Source of the DNA: SSSZ01 sp035345935
GTDB lineage: Bacteria; Pseudomonadota; Gammaproteobacteria; Burkholderiales; Rhodocyclaceae
Direction: 5' to 3'
Assembly: GCA_035345935.1 (NCBI GenBank)
Contig: DAORDK010000005.1
Coordinates: 1-55,123, forward strand
Length of the DNA stretch: 55,123 nucleotides
Every line of letters begins with the position of its first letter. Positions within the stretch are counted from its first letter, which is position 1. Under the pieces are notes generated by a model, which saw nothing but the letters and a program-made list of their open reading frames with translations, was not told the origin of the DNA and made no database searches. Made by a program: the position numbers and the translations under genes. Positions 16,475-25,610 of the stretch are shown here, piece after piece.

Positions 16475-19400
16475 CCTCGGGTTCCGGCAGGGCGACGAGG
16501 AGATTGACGCAGGTCGCTTCCAGCGCAGCGCCAAGTTTTTCGAGCATGGGGGCGATTTCGCTTGCGGCAAGCCCATCCCGATAGGCGGCTTCGACGGCGG
16601 CAGCATAGGTCTGGACTTCGCTGAGTCCGAGCATGGCGGCGACCCCCTTGAGCGTATGGGCCAGGCGCCGGGCTTCGGCTACGTCGGCCACCGCCAGAGC
16701 AGTCCCGATTTTCCGCGGATCATCCCGGTGGTTGGCGACGAATTTGCCCAGCATGCGCTGGTAACTGGCCACGCGACCGCGCACGCTCTTGAGTCCGAAA
16801 TCGACATCCAGGCCGGGAATTGCCCTGAGGGCGCCTTCGATGTCATCCCCACACTCTGGCGCAGGCGCCACTGGAGCCGGAACATCGTCCGGATGGGGGA
16901 GCCAGCGGGCCAGGGCGGAAAAAAGGGCCGCCGGATCGACGGGTTTTGCCACATGATCGTTCATGCCTGCCTCAAGACAACGCTCCCTATCTTCGCCGAA
17001 GGCATTGGCGGTCATGGCCAGGATGGGCAATTCCGCGCCTCCGGGGGCGGCGCGGATGGCACGGCTGGCCTCGAGACCATCCATGACCGGCATCTGGATA
17101 TCCATGAGAACCAGGGCGTGTTTTCCGGAAAGAGCCTTGTCGACGGCTTCGGCGCCGTTTTCAGCCGTTTCTACCGAAAAGCCGGCTTCGACCAGGAGGT
17201 TGCTGGCGACTTCCTGATTGATGGGGTTGTCTTCGACCAACAGGATGGAGACTCCCGCCGCCCGCTGACGCAGGCTTTCCTCAGCTGCGGGCAGCGTTCT
17301 GAGGGCGGGCTTTTCCACCCTGGCGGCGACCGGAAGATCCAGGTCAAACCAGAAACTGCTCCCCCGTCCCGGATTGCTTTCGATCCCCAAGGTGCCGCCC
17401 ATCAGATCGAGAAGCTTGCGACTGATGGCCAGCCCCAGGCCGGTGCCGCCAAAACGCCGGGTGGTGGAGGAATCAGCCTGCTCGAAGGCCTGGAAGAGGC
17501 GGCCGAAATCCGCCGATGCGATGCCGATGCCGGTGTCGGTCACGTGAATCCGTATCCGGGCGCGACCTGAGTCTTCCCTCAGCAGACGTGCCCCGAGTGT
17601 CACCAAGCCATGATCGCTGAATTTGACGGCATTGGTGGCGAAATTGATGAGGATTTGCCCCAATCGGAGCGGGTCGCCGATCAGCACGGGCGGGAGAGCG
17701 GGATCGAGCTCGGTCCTCAGGGACAGGCCTTTAGCCGCAGCGCGGTCGGCAACCAGCAGCCGCGCCTGGGCGAAGAGCTCGGCCAGGGCAAAGGGTGCCG
17801 ATTCCAGGGTGAGCTTGCCGGATTCGATCTTGGAGACGTCGAGAATGTCGTTGATGATCGAAAGGAGGTGCTGGGCGGCGTCGCCCACTTTCCGCAGGCG
17901 GTCGAGCTGCTCTGGATTTTCGGCTTGCCGGCTGGCCAGGTGGGTGAGCCCGATGATGGCGTTCATGGGCGTACGGATTTCGTGGCTCATGTTGGCCAGG
18001 AAGGCGCTCTTCGCCTGGCTGGCCCGTTCGGCGGCAGTCTTGGCCTCGGCGAGCTCGGCGGTACGGGCGGCAACCAGCTCTTCCAGGTGGTGGCGGTGGG
18101 CTTCGAGCTCGGTGACGAGACGTTGCTGCTCGGTGACGTCATCCTCGATCGCGAGGTAGTGCGTGACGGTTCCGTCCTCTCCCCGGACCGGGGAGACATG
18201 GGCATTCATGGTGACGTGAGCCCCGTCCTTGGTCCGATTGACGAATTCACCCTTCCAGTCTTGGCCAGCGGCCAGGGCGGCCAGCAGGCTCGCGTGGGTA
18301 TGGGCAGGGGTAAGGCCCGAGTGCAGGAGGCGGGGAGTCCGGCCGAGCAGTTCCTCCCGGGAATAGCCGGTGATCCGGAGGAAAGCGTCGTTAACGTACT
18401 CGATTTGCCGGTCCAGGTTGGTGATCAGCACGCCGCTTGAGCTCTGCTCTACGGCAAGGCTCACTTTGCGCAGGGCCTCCTGGGCGCCCCGGCGCTCGCT
18501 GATGTCCTGGAAAGTTCCGGTGATAAAGGTACCGCCGCTATCGTCTGCGCGGCCTACGCAGCGGAATTCGACCCAGAAGCGGCGCCCTCGCCGGGAGGTG
18601 ACTTCGAATTCGAGAGTACGGGCTTGTCCAGTGCGCCAACAGGTTGCGAGAAGCTCGGCGAATTGGCTACGGTATTCCGGCACGATATAGCCCATGGCTT
18701 CATGCAGGGCGGGAGTTTCTCCAGGGGGGTGTTCCAGCAGTTGAAAGACCTCATCGGTCCAGATCAGGATGCCTTTCTCCGGATTCGCTTTCCAGCCACC
18801 CAGACGGGCGATGGCCTGGGATTGCTGAAGGAAGAAGGCGGTTTCCTTCAGGCGCTCGGCAGCCTGCTTGCTTTCGGTAATATCACTCCAGATGCAGACA
18901 GCATAGGTGGCGCCGCGCAGCTGCAGAGGGCGGCTGGACACGCGGACGTCGACCAGGCTTCCGTCCTTTCTCCGGTGGCGGGTCTCGGTGTTGAAATGCC
19001 CCTCGAATGCCACCTGGTCGCGGGCAGCCTCAATTTCTTCCCGGGTGTGCAGAGCATCGACATCGAAGACCGTCAGCCGGGAGAATTCCTCCCGGGTATA
19101 ACCCAGGAGCCGGGGGCCGACGTCGTTGAACTCGACGAAGCGCATGTCGGGATTGAGGAGCGCGATAGCGACGTCCGCCTGATTGACGATGGCGGAATAG
19201 AGTTGCTCCCGCTCACTCAGGGCTTCCTGGGCCAAGGTTTCCTCGGTGACGTCGAGGAGATAGGCGAAGGCTCGCAGCTCGCCGTCGAAGTCGACAAGCT
19301 CGGCGGACAATCGGATCCAGTGGGTCCGCCCCTGACGATCGCGCATGTGGGTGCGAAAATCGGCGACGCGGCCTTCGGTGCGCAGCCGATTCTTCCAGAC

Positions 19401-20054
19401 ATCCCGCTCGCTGGGGTCCCTCCACAGGCCGATCTCGACGGAATTTCTACCGATCAGTTCGTTCCGCGACCAACCGAATGTCGTGACGTAGGCGCCATTG
19501 ACTTCGAGGTAGCGTCCGCTTTCCAGATCGGTGATGGAAATTGCCACCGGGCTGACGTCGAAGGCTGCCGCCATCTGCTTGCGGTATTCGCGGACGAGCG
19601 TTTCGTTGCGCCGCTGTTCGGTCATGTCGACGATATTGGCGAGAATGACCTTGCGGCCTGCTCCCTCGATGAGGGTGGCGGCCAACGAACAGATGCGCAA
19701 CTGGCCATCCCGGGTGCGGCCCAGAAACTCGTAGTCCCGGATGCGGCCAGTGGCCGCGACGGTTTCGACCATGGTCCGGCGCGCTGACGGGTCGAGCCAA
19801 ATACCTTGCTCCAGAGTGCTGCGCCCGACGGCTTCTTCGCGGGTCCAGCCGAAGCAGCGAGTGAAGCTTTCATTGACGTCGAGGATCGCCCCATCGTCGA
19901 GGGCGGTCAGGGTCATGACCACGGGGCTTTCGTAGAAGGATGCGGCGAGGAGGCCGATACCCTCGGCAGTGATGGTCGATGTCGATGGGGGATCAGACGC
20001 CTGGGCCGAGGCGGCTGCCGGAGTGCCGGAGGGAGAGCCGGTGTCGGTCGCCAT
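16461..20054 (-). CDS. Hybrid sensor histidine kinase, PAS(x5)-HisKA-HATPase-REC-HPt
   Basis: A 1197-residue cytoplasmic hybrid kinase without membrane segments. Five PAS domains lie at about 30-150, 160-275, 285-400, 405-530 and 535-655. They are followed by HisKA with H691 in NMSHEIRTPMN, a HATPase domain (GTGLGLAISRKLL), a receiver with D985 (LVLMDIQMPVMDG) and an HPt domain with H1133 (LAHTLKGVAAML). All relay residues are present, so an internal His-Asp-His phosphorelay is expected, handing the phosphate to a separate regulator. The start is ATG 20054, 10 bases after the rsgA stop; a 22-codon upstream extension would overlap rsgA. It is the last gene of an M48 protease-rsgA-kinase run. 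The signal is unknown; several PAS domains could bind haem, flavin or metabolites, but no diagnostic residue was identified. Confidence 0.92.
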   Translation of the reverse strand: MATDTGSPSGTPAAASAQASDPPSTSTITAEGIGLLAASFYESPVVMTLTALDDGAILDVNESFTRCFGWTREEAVGRSTLEQGIWLDPSARRTMVETVAATGRIRDYEFLGRTRDGQLRICSLAATLIEGAGRKVILANIVDMTEQRRNETLVREYRKQMAAAFDVSPVAISITDLESGRYLEVNGAYVTTFGWSRNELIGRNSVEIGLWRDPSERDVWKNRLRTEGRVADFRTHMRDRQGRTHWIRLSAELVDFDGELRAFAYLLDVTEETLAQEALSEREQLYSAIVNQADVAIALLNPDMRFVEFNDVGPRLLGYTREEFSRLTVFDVDALHTREEIEAARDQVAFEGHFNTETRHRRKDGSLVDVRVSSRPLQLRGATYAVCIWSDITESKQAAERLKETAFFLQQSQAIARLGGWKANPEKGILIWTDEVFQLLEHPPGETPALHEAMGYIVPEYRSQFAELLATCWRTGQARTLEFEVTSRRGRRFWVEFRCVGRADDSGGTFITGTFQDISERRGAQEALRKVSLAVEQSSSGVLITNLDRQIEYVNDAFLRITGYSREELLGRTPRLLHSGLTPAHTHASLLAALAAGQDWKGEFVNRTKDGAHVTMNAHVSPVRGEDGTVTHYLAIEDDVTEQQRLVTELEAHRHHLEELVAARTAELAEAKTAAERASQAKSAFLANMSHEIRTPMNAIIGLTHLASRQAENPEQLDRLRKVGDAAQHLLSIINDILDVSKIESGKLTLESAPFALAELFAQARLLVADRAAAKGLSLRTELDPALPPVLIGDPLRLGQILINFATNAVKFSDHGLVTLGARLLREDSGRARIRIHVTDTGIGIASADFGRLFQAFEQADSSTTRRFGGTGLGLAISRKLLDLMGGTLGIESNPGRGSSFWFDLDLPVAARVEKPALRTLPAAEESLRQRAAGVSILLVEDNPINQEVASNLLVEAGFSVETAENGAEAVDKALSGKHALVLMDIQMPVMDGLEASRAIRAAPGGAELPILAMTANAFGEDRERCLEAGMNDHVAKPVDPAALFSALARWLPHPDDVPAPVAPAPECGDDIEGALRAIPGLDVDFGLKSVRGRVASYQRMLGKFVANHRDDPRKIGTALAVADVAEARRLAHTLKGVAAMLGLSEVQTYAAAVEAAYRDGLAASEIAPMLEKLGAALEATCVNLLVALPEPEASPV

Positions 20055-20064
20055 GGTGGGTCGC

Positions 20065-20931
20065 TCAGCGCTTGGTCTGGACGATCCGATGATAGGCCGC
20101 GAAACGGCCAGCGTCCACATGGCCGTTCGCTACCGCTGCCTGCAGGGCGCAATCCGGCTCCCGGTCATGCCGGCAGTCGCGGAAGCGGCAGGCGCCCAGG
20201 AACGGCCTGAATTCGGGGAATGCCAGTTCCACCGCCGCCCGGTCCAGATGATTGAGGCCGAATTCCTGCAGGCCGGGGGAATCGATCAGGTGGCTCTCGG
20301 CGTCCAGGTGGTAGAGGCAGGCGTGGGTCGTGGTGTGCTTTCCCGAATCGAGGGCTGCCGAGATTTCCCGGGTGATGGCGCCGGCATCGGGAACCAGGGC
20401 GTTGACCAGGGTGGATTTGCCCATGCCCGACTGGCCGACCAGGGCAGCGGTCCGCCCCTGGAGATGAGGGCGGAGGTCTTCCGCGTGTTCCCGGGCGCAA
20501 AGTTCGACCACCGGTGTGCCGAGGCCGGCGAGGACCGCGAGGCGCTGCCGGGCGCCCGGCAGCCGATCGGTAAGATCGGCCTTGTTCAACACGATAAGCG
20601 GCTCAATCTCCTCGGTGGCTGCGGCGACCAGAGCCCGCGACAGCAAGTCTTCCGAAAAGGCGGGTTCGGTGGCCACCACGAGGACCAGCAGATCGACATT
20701 GGCGGCGATCAGTTTCTGGCGTACTTCGTTGGAGCGGTAGAGCAGGCTGCGACGGGGATGGATGGACTCCACCACGCCCTGGCCTGGGGCGGTGAGGGCG
20801 ACCTCGACCCAATCGCCGCAAGCGATGTCGCTTTTCTTGCCGCGGGGAAAACAGGCCAGACGGCTGCCGTCGTCGAGTTCAACCACGTACTGACGGCCGT
20901 GGGCGGCGACGACGCGTCCCGGCTGGCTCAT
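20065..20931 (-). CDS. rsgA: Ribosome small-subunit-dependent GTPase A
   Basis: A 288-residue RsgA (YjeQ), a circularly permuted GTPase that checks and releases factors during late 30S ribosome maturation. An N-terminal OB fold (about 1-65) is followed by the G domain in permuted order: NKAD (G4, in LIVLNKADL), then the P-loop GQSGMGKST (G1) and DSPG (G3). The C-terminal zinc-binding module includes the run GACRFRDCRHDREPDC. The length is close to family norms, slightly short. The gene starts 3 bases after the M48 protease stop and ends 10 bases before the hybrid kinase start, so all three are probably one transcript. Confidence 0.96.
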   Translation of the reverse strand: MSQPGRVVAAHGRQYVVELDDGSRLACFPRGKKSDIACGDWVEVALTAPGQGVVESIHPRRSLLYRSNEVRQKLIAANVDLLVLVVATEPAFSEDLLSRALVAAATEEIEPLIVLNKADLTDRLPGARQRLAVLAGLGTPVVELCAREHAEDLRPHLQGRTAALVGQSGMGKSTLVNALVPDAGAITREISAALDSGKHTTTHACLYHLDAESHLIDSPGLQEFGLNHLDRAAVELAFPEFRPFLGACRFRDCRHDREPDCALQAAVANGHVDAGRFAAYHRIVQTKR

Positions 20932-20934
20932 GAC

Positions 20935-22197
20935 CTAGGCGGGGCGCAGGCGATGGAGATGTTCGATCCGCTGGGCCGCCGGCGGATGGGAGTCGTAGAA
21001 CAGGGAGTGCAAAGGATCGGGAGTCAAGGTGGCGGCATTGTCCTGGTAGAGCTTGACCAAGGCGCGGACCAGATCGTCGGCGCCGGCATTTTCGGCGGCG
21101 TAGGCGTCGGCCTCGAACTCGTGCCGACGGGAAAGATAGCTGGTCAGCGGATGGAAGGGAAAGGTGAATACCGGAATCACCAGAAAGAAGAGTACGAGAG
21201 CCAGCGCCGTATTGCCCCCCGCGACGCCCAGACCGGCGAAGAAGCCCGGCGTTTCGATGAGCACGCCGAGCAGCCAGAGGAAGAAGAGGGACAGCAGAAA
21301 GCTCAGGGCAATGTGCTTGACCACATGGCGGCGGCGAAAATGGCCCAGTTCGTGGGCGAGAACGGCTTCGACCTCGGCCGGGGCGAGGCGCTCGAGCAGG
21401 GTGTCGAAGAAGACGATGCGCTTGTTGTTGCCGAAGCCGGTGAAATAGGCGTTGCCGTGGCTGGAGCGCTTGGAGCCGTCCATGACGAACAGGCCGCTGG
21501 ACCGGAAGCCGCAGCGGGACAATAGGGCTTCGATGCGAGTCTTCATCTCGCCTTCGCCCAGGGGGGAGAATTTATTGAAGAGCGGGGCGATCCAGGTGGG
21601 ATAGATGAAGTGGATGGACAGCGAGAAGACGCACCAGAAAATCCACACGTACAGCCACCATAGACTGCCCAGGTTGCCCATCAGCCAGAGTACCGCGAGC
21701 AGCACGGGAACCCCGATCGCGCCGGCGAGCAGGGACTGCTTGGCGAAATCGGAGAAGAAGAGCCCGAGGGTCATGCGATTGAAACCGAAGCGCTCCTCGA
21801 TCACAAATTGCCGGTAAAGGGCAAAGGGCAGGTCGGCAACCGACTGGATGGCCAGAACGCTGAAAATGAGCGCCAATCCATAGGCATGGCCGGAGAGCAT
21901 GCCTCCCCACAGGCGGTCCAGGGCGGCGAGGCCGCCCCCCAGGGTGAGCAGGAGCAGGAGCGCGCCGTCGGCCATCGCCGCGACCATGCCCCAGCGCGTC
22001 TTGGCAACGGTGTAGGCGGCCGCCTTGCGGTGGGCTTCGAGGCTGATGCGGCCTGCGAACTGGGCGGGAACCGCATCGGCATGGCGGCCGACATGGCTCG
22101 CCTGACGGGCGGCCAGCCATAGTCGCAGGACCAGCGTGGCGACGAAGGCGGCGAGAAAAAGGGTGGTGACGGCGGCAGGGGAAAGGGTGTCAGTCAT
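20935..22197 (-). CDS. M48 family (Ste24-type) membrane zinc metallopeptidase
   Basis: A 420-residue integral-membrane protease. The zinc site HELGH, with a downstream glutamate region (RRHEFEADAYA), marks family M48, and the N-terminal part matches the M48 N-terminal (CAAX-prenyl-protease-like) domain. About seven hydrophobic segments are visible, including two near residues 7-25 and 60-95 and several around 270-350. Bacterial members help with membrane-protein quality control. ATG 22197 is preferred over a TTG 30 bases upstream. It diverges from orn across 47 bases and overlaps nothing; rsgA begins 3 bases downstream. This M48-rsgA pairing is common in betaproteobacteria (family knowledge). 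Confidence 0.93.
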   Translation of the reverse strand: MTDTLSPAAVTTLFLAAFVATLVLRLWLAARQASHVGRHADAVPAQFAGRISLEAHRKAAAYTVAKTRWGMVAAMADGALLLLLTLGGGLAALDRLWGGMLSGHAYGLALIFSVLAIQSVADLPFALYRQFVIEERFGFNRMTLGLFFSDFAKQSLLAGAIGVPVLLAVLWLMGNLGSLWWLYVWIFWCVFSLSIHFIYPTWIAPLFNKFSPLGEGEMKTRIEALLSRCGFRSSGLFVMDGSKRSSHGNAYFTGFGNNKRIVFFDTLLERLAPAEVEAVLAHELGHFRRRHVVKHIALSFLLSLFFLWLLGVLIETPGFFAGLGVAGGNTALALVLFFLVIPVFTFPFHPLTSYLSRRHEFEADAYAAENAGADDLVRALVKLYQDNAATLTPDPLHSLFYDSHPPAAQRIEHLHRLRPA

Positions 22198-22244
22198 CGA
22201 GCTATGCGACAATGAAAACTTTGGCAAAAGAAGCGACGCATTAT

Positions 22245-22841
22245 ATGGCAGGCAATGCGAACAACCTCGTCTGGCTGGACATGGAAATGACCGGTCTCGA
22301 TCCCGACCGCGACCGCGTCATCGAACTGGCCATCGTGGTGACCGATTCCGACCTGCGGCTGGTGGCGGAGTCCCCGACCTGGGCCGTGCACCAGAGCGAC
22401 GCCGTACTGGCCGCCATGGACGATTGGAACCAGAAAACCCACGGACGTTCCGGACTCATCGATCGGGTGCGGGAATCGGTCCTCGACGAAGCCCGGGTGG
22501 CCGCCGAAGCGCTGGAATTCCTGCGCAAGTACTCCTCAGCCGGCCATTCCCCGATGTGCGGCAATTCCATCTGCCAGGATCGCCGATTCATGGCCCGCCA
22601 CATGCCCGAACTCGAATCCTTCTTTCACTACCGCAATCTGGACGTCAGCACCCTCAAGGAGTTGTGCAAACGCTGGGTTCCGGAGGTCTACAAGGGCTTC
22701 AAGAAAAAGAGCCGGCACACGGCGCTGGCAGACATCTACGAGTCCATCGACGAACTGAAGTACTACCGGGAACACTTTCTACGAATGCAGGCTCAGGCCC
22801 CACTTTCGGACAATTCTGGTCACGAGCCCGCCGTGGGATGA
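22245..22841 (+). CDS. orn: Oligoribonuclease
   Basis: A 198-residue oligoribonuclease, a DEDDh 3'-5' exonuclease that degrades RNA fragments of 2-5 nucleotides and the pGpG formed from c-di-GMP breakdown, which links it to the c-di-GMP enzyme encoded at 327. Motifs are DMEMTGLD (first Asp-Glu pair), NSICQDRRF and HTALADI with the active-site histidine and aspartate. ATG 22245 gives the usual N-terminus (MAGNANNLVWLDMEMTGLDP). An in-frame ATG at 22212 would add 11 residues. About 15 residues extend past the conserved C-terminus. It diverges from the M48 protease gene. Confidence 0.96.
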   Translation: MAGNANNLVWLDMEMTGLDPDRDRVIELAIVVTDSDLRLVAESPTWAVHQSDAVLAAMDDWNQKTHGRSGLIDRVRESVLDEARVAAEALEFLRKYSSAGHSPMCGNSICQDRRFMARHMPELESFFHYRNLDVSTLKELCKRWVPEVYKGFKKKSRHTALADIYESIDELKYYREHFLRMQAQAPLSDNSGHEPAVG

Positions 22842-22866
22842 ACGACTGCGCGTCGGTTGCCGAAGC

Positions 22867-22900
22867 AAACGAAAACGCCCGCCCGGAAACCGGGCGGGCG
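22867..22900 (-). terminator. Intrinsic terminator of the PEP-CTERM gene
   Basis: An 11-bp perfect GC stem (22876-22886 with 22890-22900, loop AAA). On the minus strand it is followed by TTTTCGTTTGC, so it ends the PEP-CTERM transcript. The plus side lacks a T-tract but may slow readthrough from orn. Confidence 0.85.
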
Positions 22901-22922
22901 CGCTGAACTGCAGTGGTGCCAA

Positions 22923-23618
22923 TCAGGCCACGTTTTGCTTGCGACGGCTGAAGCCGAGCAGACCAAACAGGCCCAAACCCAGAAGGGCGACGGATGCGGG
23001 TTCGGGAACTTCAACGGCATCGGTGATCAGCAGCAGGTGCGGATCGACGCAGGCGTAGCCCGTATCGCTACGGCCACCGGAAATGTTGGCGTTGCCGTAG
23101 ATGGACTCAAAATTCCCCTGGGCAGTCGCAACGTTCGTGCCGCACGTGCCGCCGAAATACCAACTGCCCTTGGCAGAGCCGGTATCAAAAGAGATACCGA
23201 TGTCGTAGCGGTGATTGGCTTCGAAGGTGAACGAGAGCAGGTCCGAATAGATGTAATCCAGAGAACTCGTCGCGCTGAAGAACTTGGTCTGGGAAAACAG
23301 CAGATTGTTACCGACGGGAGCCCAGTCGACGCTGCCGATCGTGCCACTCAGTTGGCTATCCCAGATGCCGAAGGTCACGTTCATGTCGTTGAGCAACTGG
23401 TAACGTACGGCGATCTGATTGATCGACGTGCTCGCGAGGCTATTGATGACGGTACCAAACGTCACTGAGGCGCCGCGAGTTTCCTCGACGTAGCCGGGCC
23501 CACCCGTACCAGCACCGAAGTTATCGAAAATGATAGCGGCCTGGGCGAGTGTCGACGCACAGGCAAGGGAAACGGCTAAGGCCAGAGTCTTGGCTTGAAT
23601 ACGGGCGGCGGAGTTCAT
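22923..23618 (-). CDS. PEP-CTERM sorting domain protein
   Basis: A 231-residue exported protein. Residues 1-27 form a signal peptide ending AQA-A. Residues 204-228 form a PEP-CTERM sorting signal: VPEP, a hydrophobic helix ASVALLGLGLFGLLGF, then basic RRK. Such proteins are processed and anchored or released by exosortase (EpsH) and are linked to exopolysaccharide and floc formation in Rhodocyclales and relatives. The middle region (about 30-200) is rich in Gly, Ser, Thr and aromatic residues and looks like a beta-sandwich; two cysteines (CGTN, YACVD) could pair. No exosortase gene lies in this window. A sigma-54-like promoter stands 38 bases upstream of the ATG, and a strong terminator follows the stop, so the gene is a single transcription unit. 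Confidence 0.93.
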   Translation of the reverse strand: MNSAARIQAKTLALAVSLACASTLAQAAIIFDNFGAGTGGPGYVEETRGASVTFGTVINSLASTSINQIAVRYQLLNDMNVTFGIWDSQLSGTIGSVDWAPVGNNLLFSQTKFFSATSSLDYIYSDLLSFTFEANHRYDIGISFDTGSAKGSWYFGGTCGTNVATAQGNFESIYGNANISGGRSDTGYACVDPHLLLITDAVEVPEPASVALLGLGLFGLLGFSRRKQNVA

Positions 23619-23655
23619 GGTGATTCCAGAAGTTGATTGATGACTCTCGCCATTA

Positions 23656-23671
23656 AGCAGCTTTTATGCCA
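23656..23671 (-). promoter_or_regulatory. Sigma-54-type (-24/-12) promoter of the PEP-CTERM gene
   Basis: On the minus strand the sequence reads TGGCATAAAAGCTGCT, close to the RpoN consensus TGGCAC-N5-TTGC. The invariant GG and GC are exactly 10 bases apart. The GC lies about 39 bases before the ATG, leaving a leader of some 27 bases. Known biology fits: PEP-CTERM genes of Rhodocyclales are often controlled by PrsK/PrsR with RpoN. An 8-bp palindrome TGTCGACA (23743-23750) about 75 bases upstream could be an activator site, but this is weak. Confidence 0.6.
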
Positions 23672-23911
23672 TTAAAAAATTTTTTTATTAAACAATATTT
23701 TGTGTGAATTTGCGCGGTCTGATTCAAGGCGGCTGTAAGGAATGTCGACAGTAAGAACCAGGCGTTTTTTAAGAGGATGGTCCCGTGGGGTGAGCCCGCC
23801 GCTGCTGAAAGTGCTTGGTGGCAGGGCGAAGATACTCGCGAGATTGGCCTGGGGCGCGATACGCGGCGCAAGCTTGGTTGTCCACACAAATCAAGCGGTC
23901 GGCTCCGGAAA

Positions 23912-25549
23912 CTAAAATTGCTCATCTCGCCGGTAAAGGCGGAACTTCTCCCGGCGTTCGCCCGGGCGATTTCCCTCCCACACCAGATCCCAGCGCCCCT
24001 TGGGGGCGGCGAGTTCCTGGCGGCTGTTGCCCTGGACGACCAGCCATTTGCACAGGCGACCTGCCGGGCTCGTCGAGGACAAGGGTTCGAGACCGGCGAA
24101 ATAGGCAAACGAGGCGCGCTGCGTTCCGTTGAGTCCCCGCTCGGCCAGGCACTCAGCCCGGTCCGATAACTGATGCGCCACCGCTTCGGCGACCGGCCGG
24201 TAACTCTTGCCGTAATCGAACCAGGGCAGCAGCAGGGCGATGGCCAGCAGCCAGAGCGTCGTGAAGCCCATGGTCCAGTGGGTCAGGCTGCGGTAGGGCG
24301 AGCGCGGCGCGGTGACGATAAGCCATAACCACCACGCGGTCGCCACGCCGGCGATCAGCACCGCCAGGAAATCGAATTGGCCGGTGAATCCGGGTCGCAG
24401 GACCACCACGCGCTTCGCCAGGCGTTCAGGCCAGCCCAGGGCCATGGCCGACCAGGCCACCCAAACCACTGCCGCGAAGAAGGTGAAGGTCATCATCGCG
24501 AAGGAATCGAAGGCGTTGGCGGCTCCCCGCCGCAGGCTCAGGGCGCCCGGGGTTGCCAGCAGGGCAAGGGGGGGCAGCAGCAAAAGCGCGGGTACCTCCT
24601 TGGGGCGATAGCTCACCGCCAGCATGGCCAGGGTGAGCAGGAGAAAGACCAGCGGCAGGGACTGCGGACGATCGGCCAGGGACTTGCGCCGGATCCAGAG
24701 TGCCCAAAGCGCGATGGGGGTGACCGGAAAGGCGAACCAGGGAAGGTGCGCGAGGTAGGTCGCAGCGCCGAGCAAGGGTGACGTGCCGGCCGTAAGCTGG
24801 AGGGTCTCGGCGGCGATCCAGCCGGCAAAACGGTCAGGCTCCAGGGCTTGCAGGAGAAGCGGCCAGGGCAGCGCCAGGCAGACTCCGACGGGCAGTGCTA
24901 CGGCGAGGGTGACCGCCAGCGGCCGGCGCTCGGGATACAGGGCCAGCACCGCGGGACCGGCGGCCAGCAAGGGGAGAGTCGGTGCGATTCCGGCACCCAG
25001 CAAGCAGGCGGCCAGCGAGGCACCGTAGAACACTCCCGCGAGCCGCGGCTTGCGGGGGCTGGCGGCCAGGGCCCCCAGGGTGCCGCAGTACGCCGCCAGG
25101 GCGACCAGCATGGGCTGCGCATCGTGGGCGTTCAGCAAGAGTCCGCCGCATCCCGCCAGCAGCATCGGACTTGCGGCGGCCGATCCCTGGCCGTAGAGCT
25201 CGCGGCCGGAGTAATAGATCCCGGTGAGGGCCAGGGCGACCCAAATGCCACTGGCGAAACGGATGGCATCGTGCAGGGGCAGGAGGCTGCCGAGCAATTT
25301 GCCGGTCAGGGCCGCGCTCCAGTAGTAGAGCGGAGGTTCGTCGAAGGCGCGACCCGCCAGATCCGGCGAAAGCCAGTCGCTGTAGGTCAGGATGTGCCAG
25401 GCGGTGCCAATATGGATGGCATCCTCGCCCTTCCAGGGGTCGCGACCGAAAAGACCGGCGACCACATAGAAGACGAGCATCCCGGCGAGCATCCATCCCG
25501 AAGGAGGGAGGCGGACGCCGCGGCGCAGGGTGTCGAGGAGTGGGGGCAC
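23912..25549 (-). CDS. ArnT-like / family 39 integral-membrane glycosyltransferase
   Basis: A 545-residue polytopic membrane protein with about 11-12 hydrophobic segments. The first periplasmic loop carries an acidic motif (DPWKGEDAIHIGTAW, about 36-50) and the marker FDEPPLYYW (about 68-76), which resembles the xPPLYYW of ArnT and related polyprenyl-phosphate sugar transferases. Such enzymes move a sugar from a lipid carrier to lipid A, protein or glycan outside the membrane; the acceptor here is unknown. The C-terminal soluble part (about 455-545) is variable. The start is uncertain: GTG 25549 gives the longest form but has no ribosome site and stands just behind the rpmE terminator; ATG 25492 is an alternative that keeps all membrane segments. 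Confidence 0.82.
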   Translation of the reverse strand: MPPLLDTLRRGVRLPPSGWMLAGMLVFYVVAGLFGRDPWKGEDAIHIGTAWHILTYSDWLSPDLAGRAFDEPPLYYWSAALTGKLLGSLLPLHDAIRFASGIWVALALTGIYYSGRELYGQGSAAASPMLLAGCGGLLLNAHDAQPMLVALAAYCGTLGALAASPRKPRLAGVFYGASLAACLLGAGIAPTLPLLAAGPAVLALYPERRPLAVTLAVALPVGVCLALPWPLLLQALEPDRFAGWIAAETLQLTAGTSPLLGAATYLAHLPWFAFPVTPIALWALWIRRKSLADRPQSLPLVFLLLTLAMLAVSYRPKEVPALLLLPPLALLATPGALSLRRGAANAFDSFAMMTFTFFAAVVWVAWSAMALGWPERLAKRVVVLRPGFTGQFDFLAVLIAGVATAWWLWLIVTAPRSPYRSLTHWTMGFTTLWLLAIALLLPWFDYGKSYRPVAEAVAHQLSDRAECLAERGLNGTQRASFAYFAGLEPLSSTSPAGRLCKWLVVQGNSRQELAAPKGRWDLVWEGNRPGERREKFRLYRRDEQF

Positions 25550-25555
25550 GGGGGG

Positions 25556-25588
25556 TTAAACGAAAAAGGCAGCCCAGGGGCTGCCTTT
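25556..25588 (-). terminator. Intrinsic terminator of rpmE
   Basis: An 11-bp stem AAAGGCAGCCC / GGGCTGCCTTT (25565-25575 with 25578-25588). On the minus strand it is followed by TTTTTCGTTT. It ends 6 bases before the possible GTG start of the glycosyltransferase gene. Confidence 0.85.
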
Positions 25589-25610
25589 CCGGGATCCGGT
25601 GTTGGCCTGC

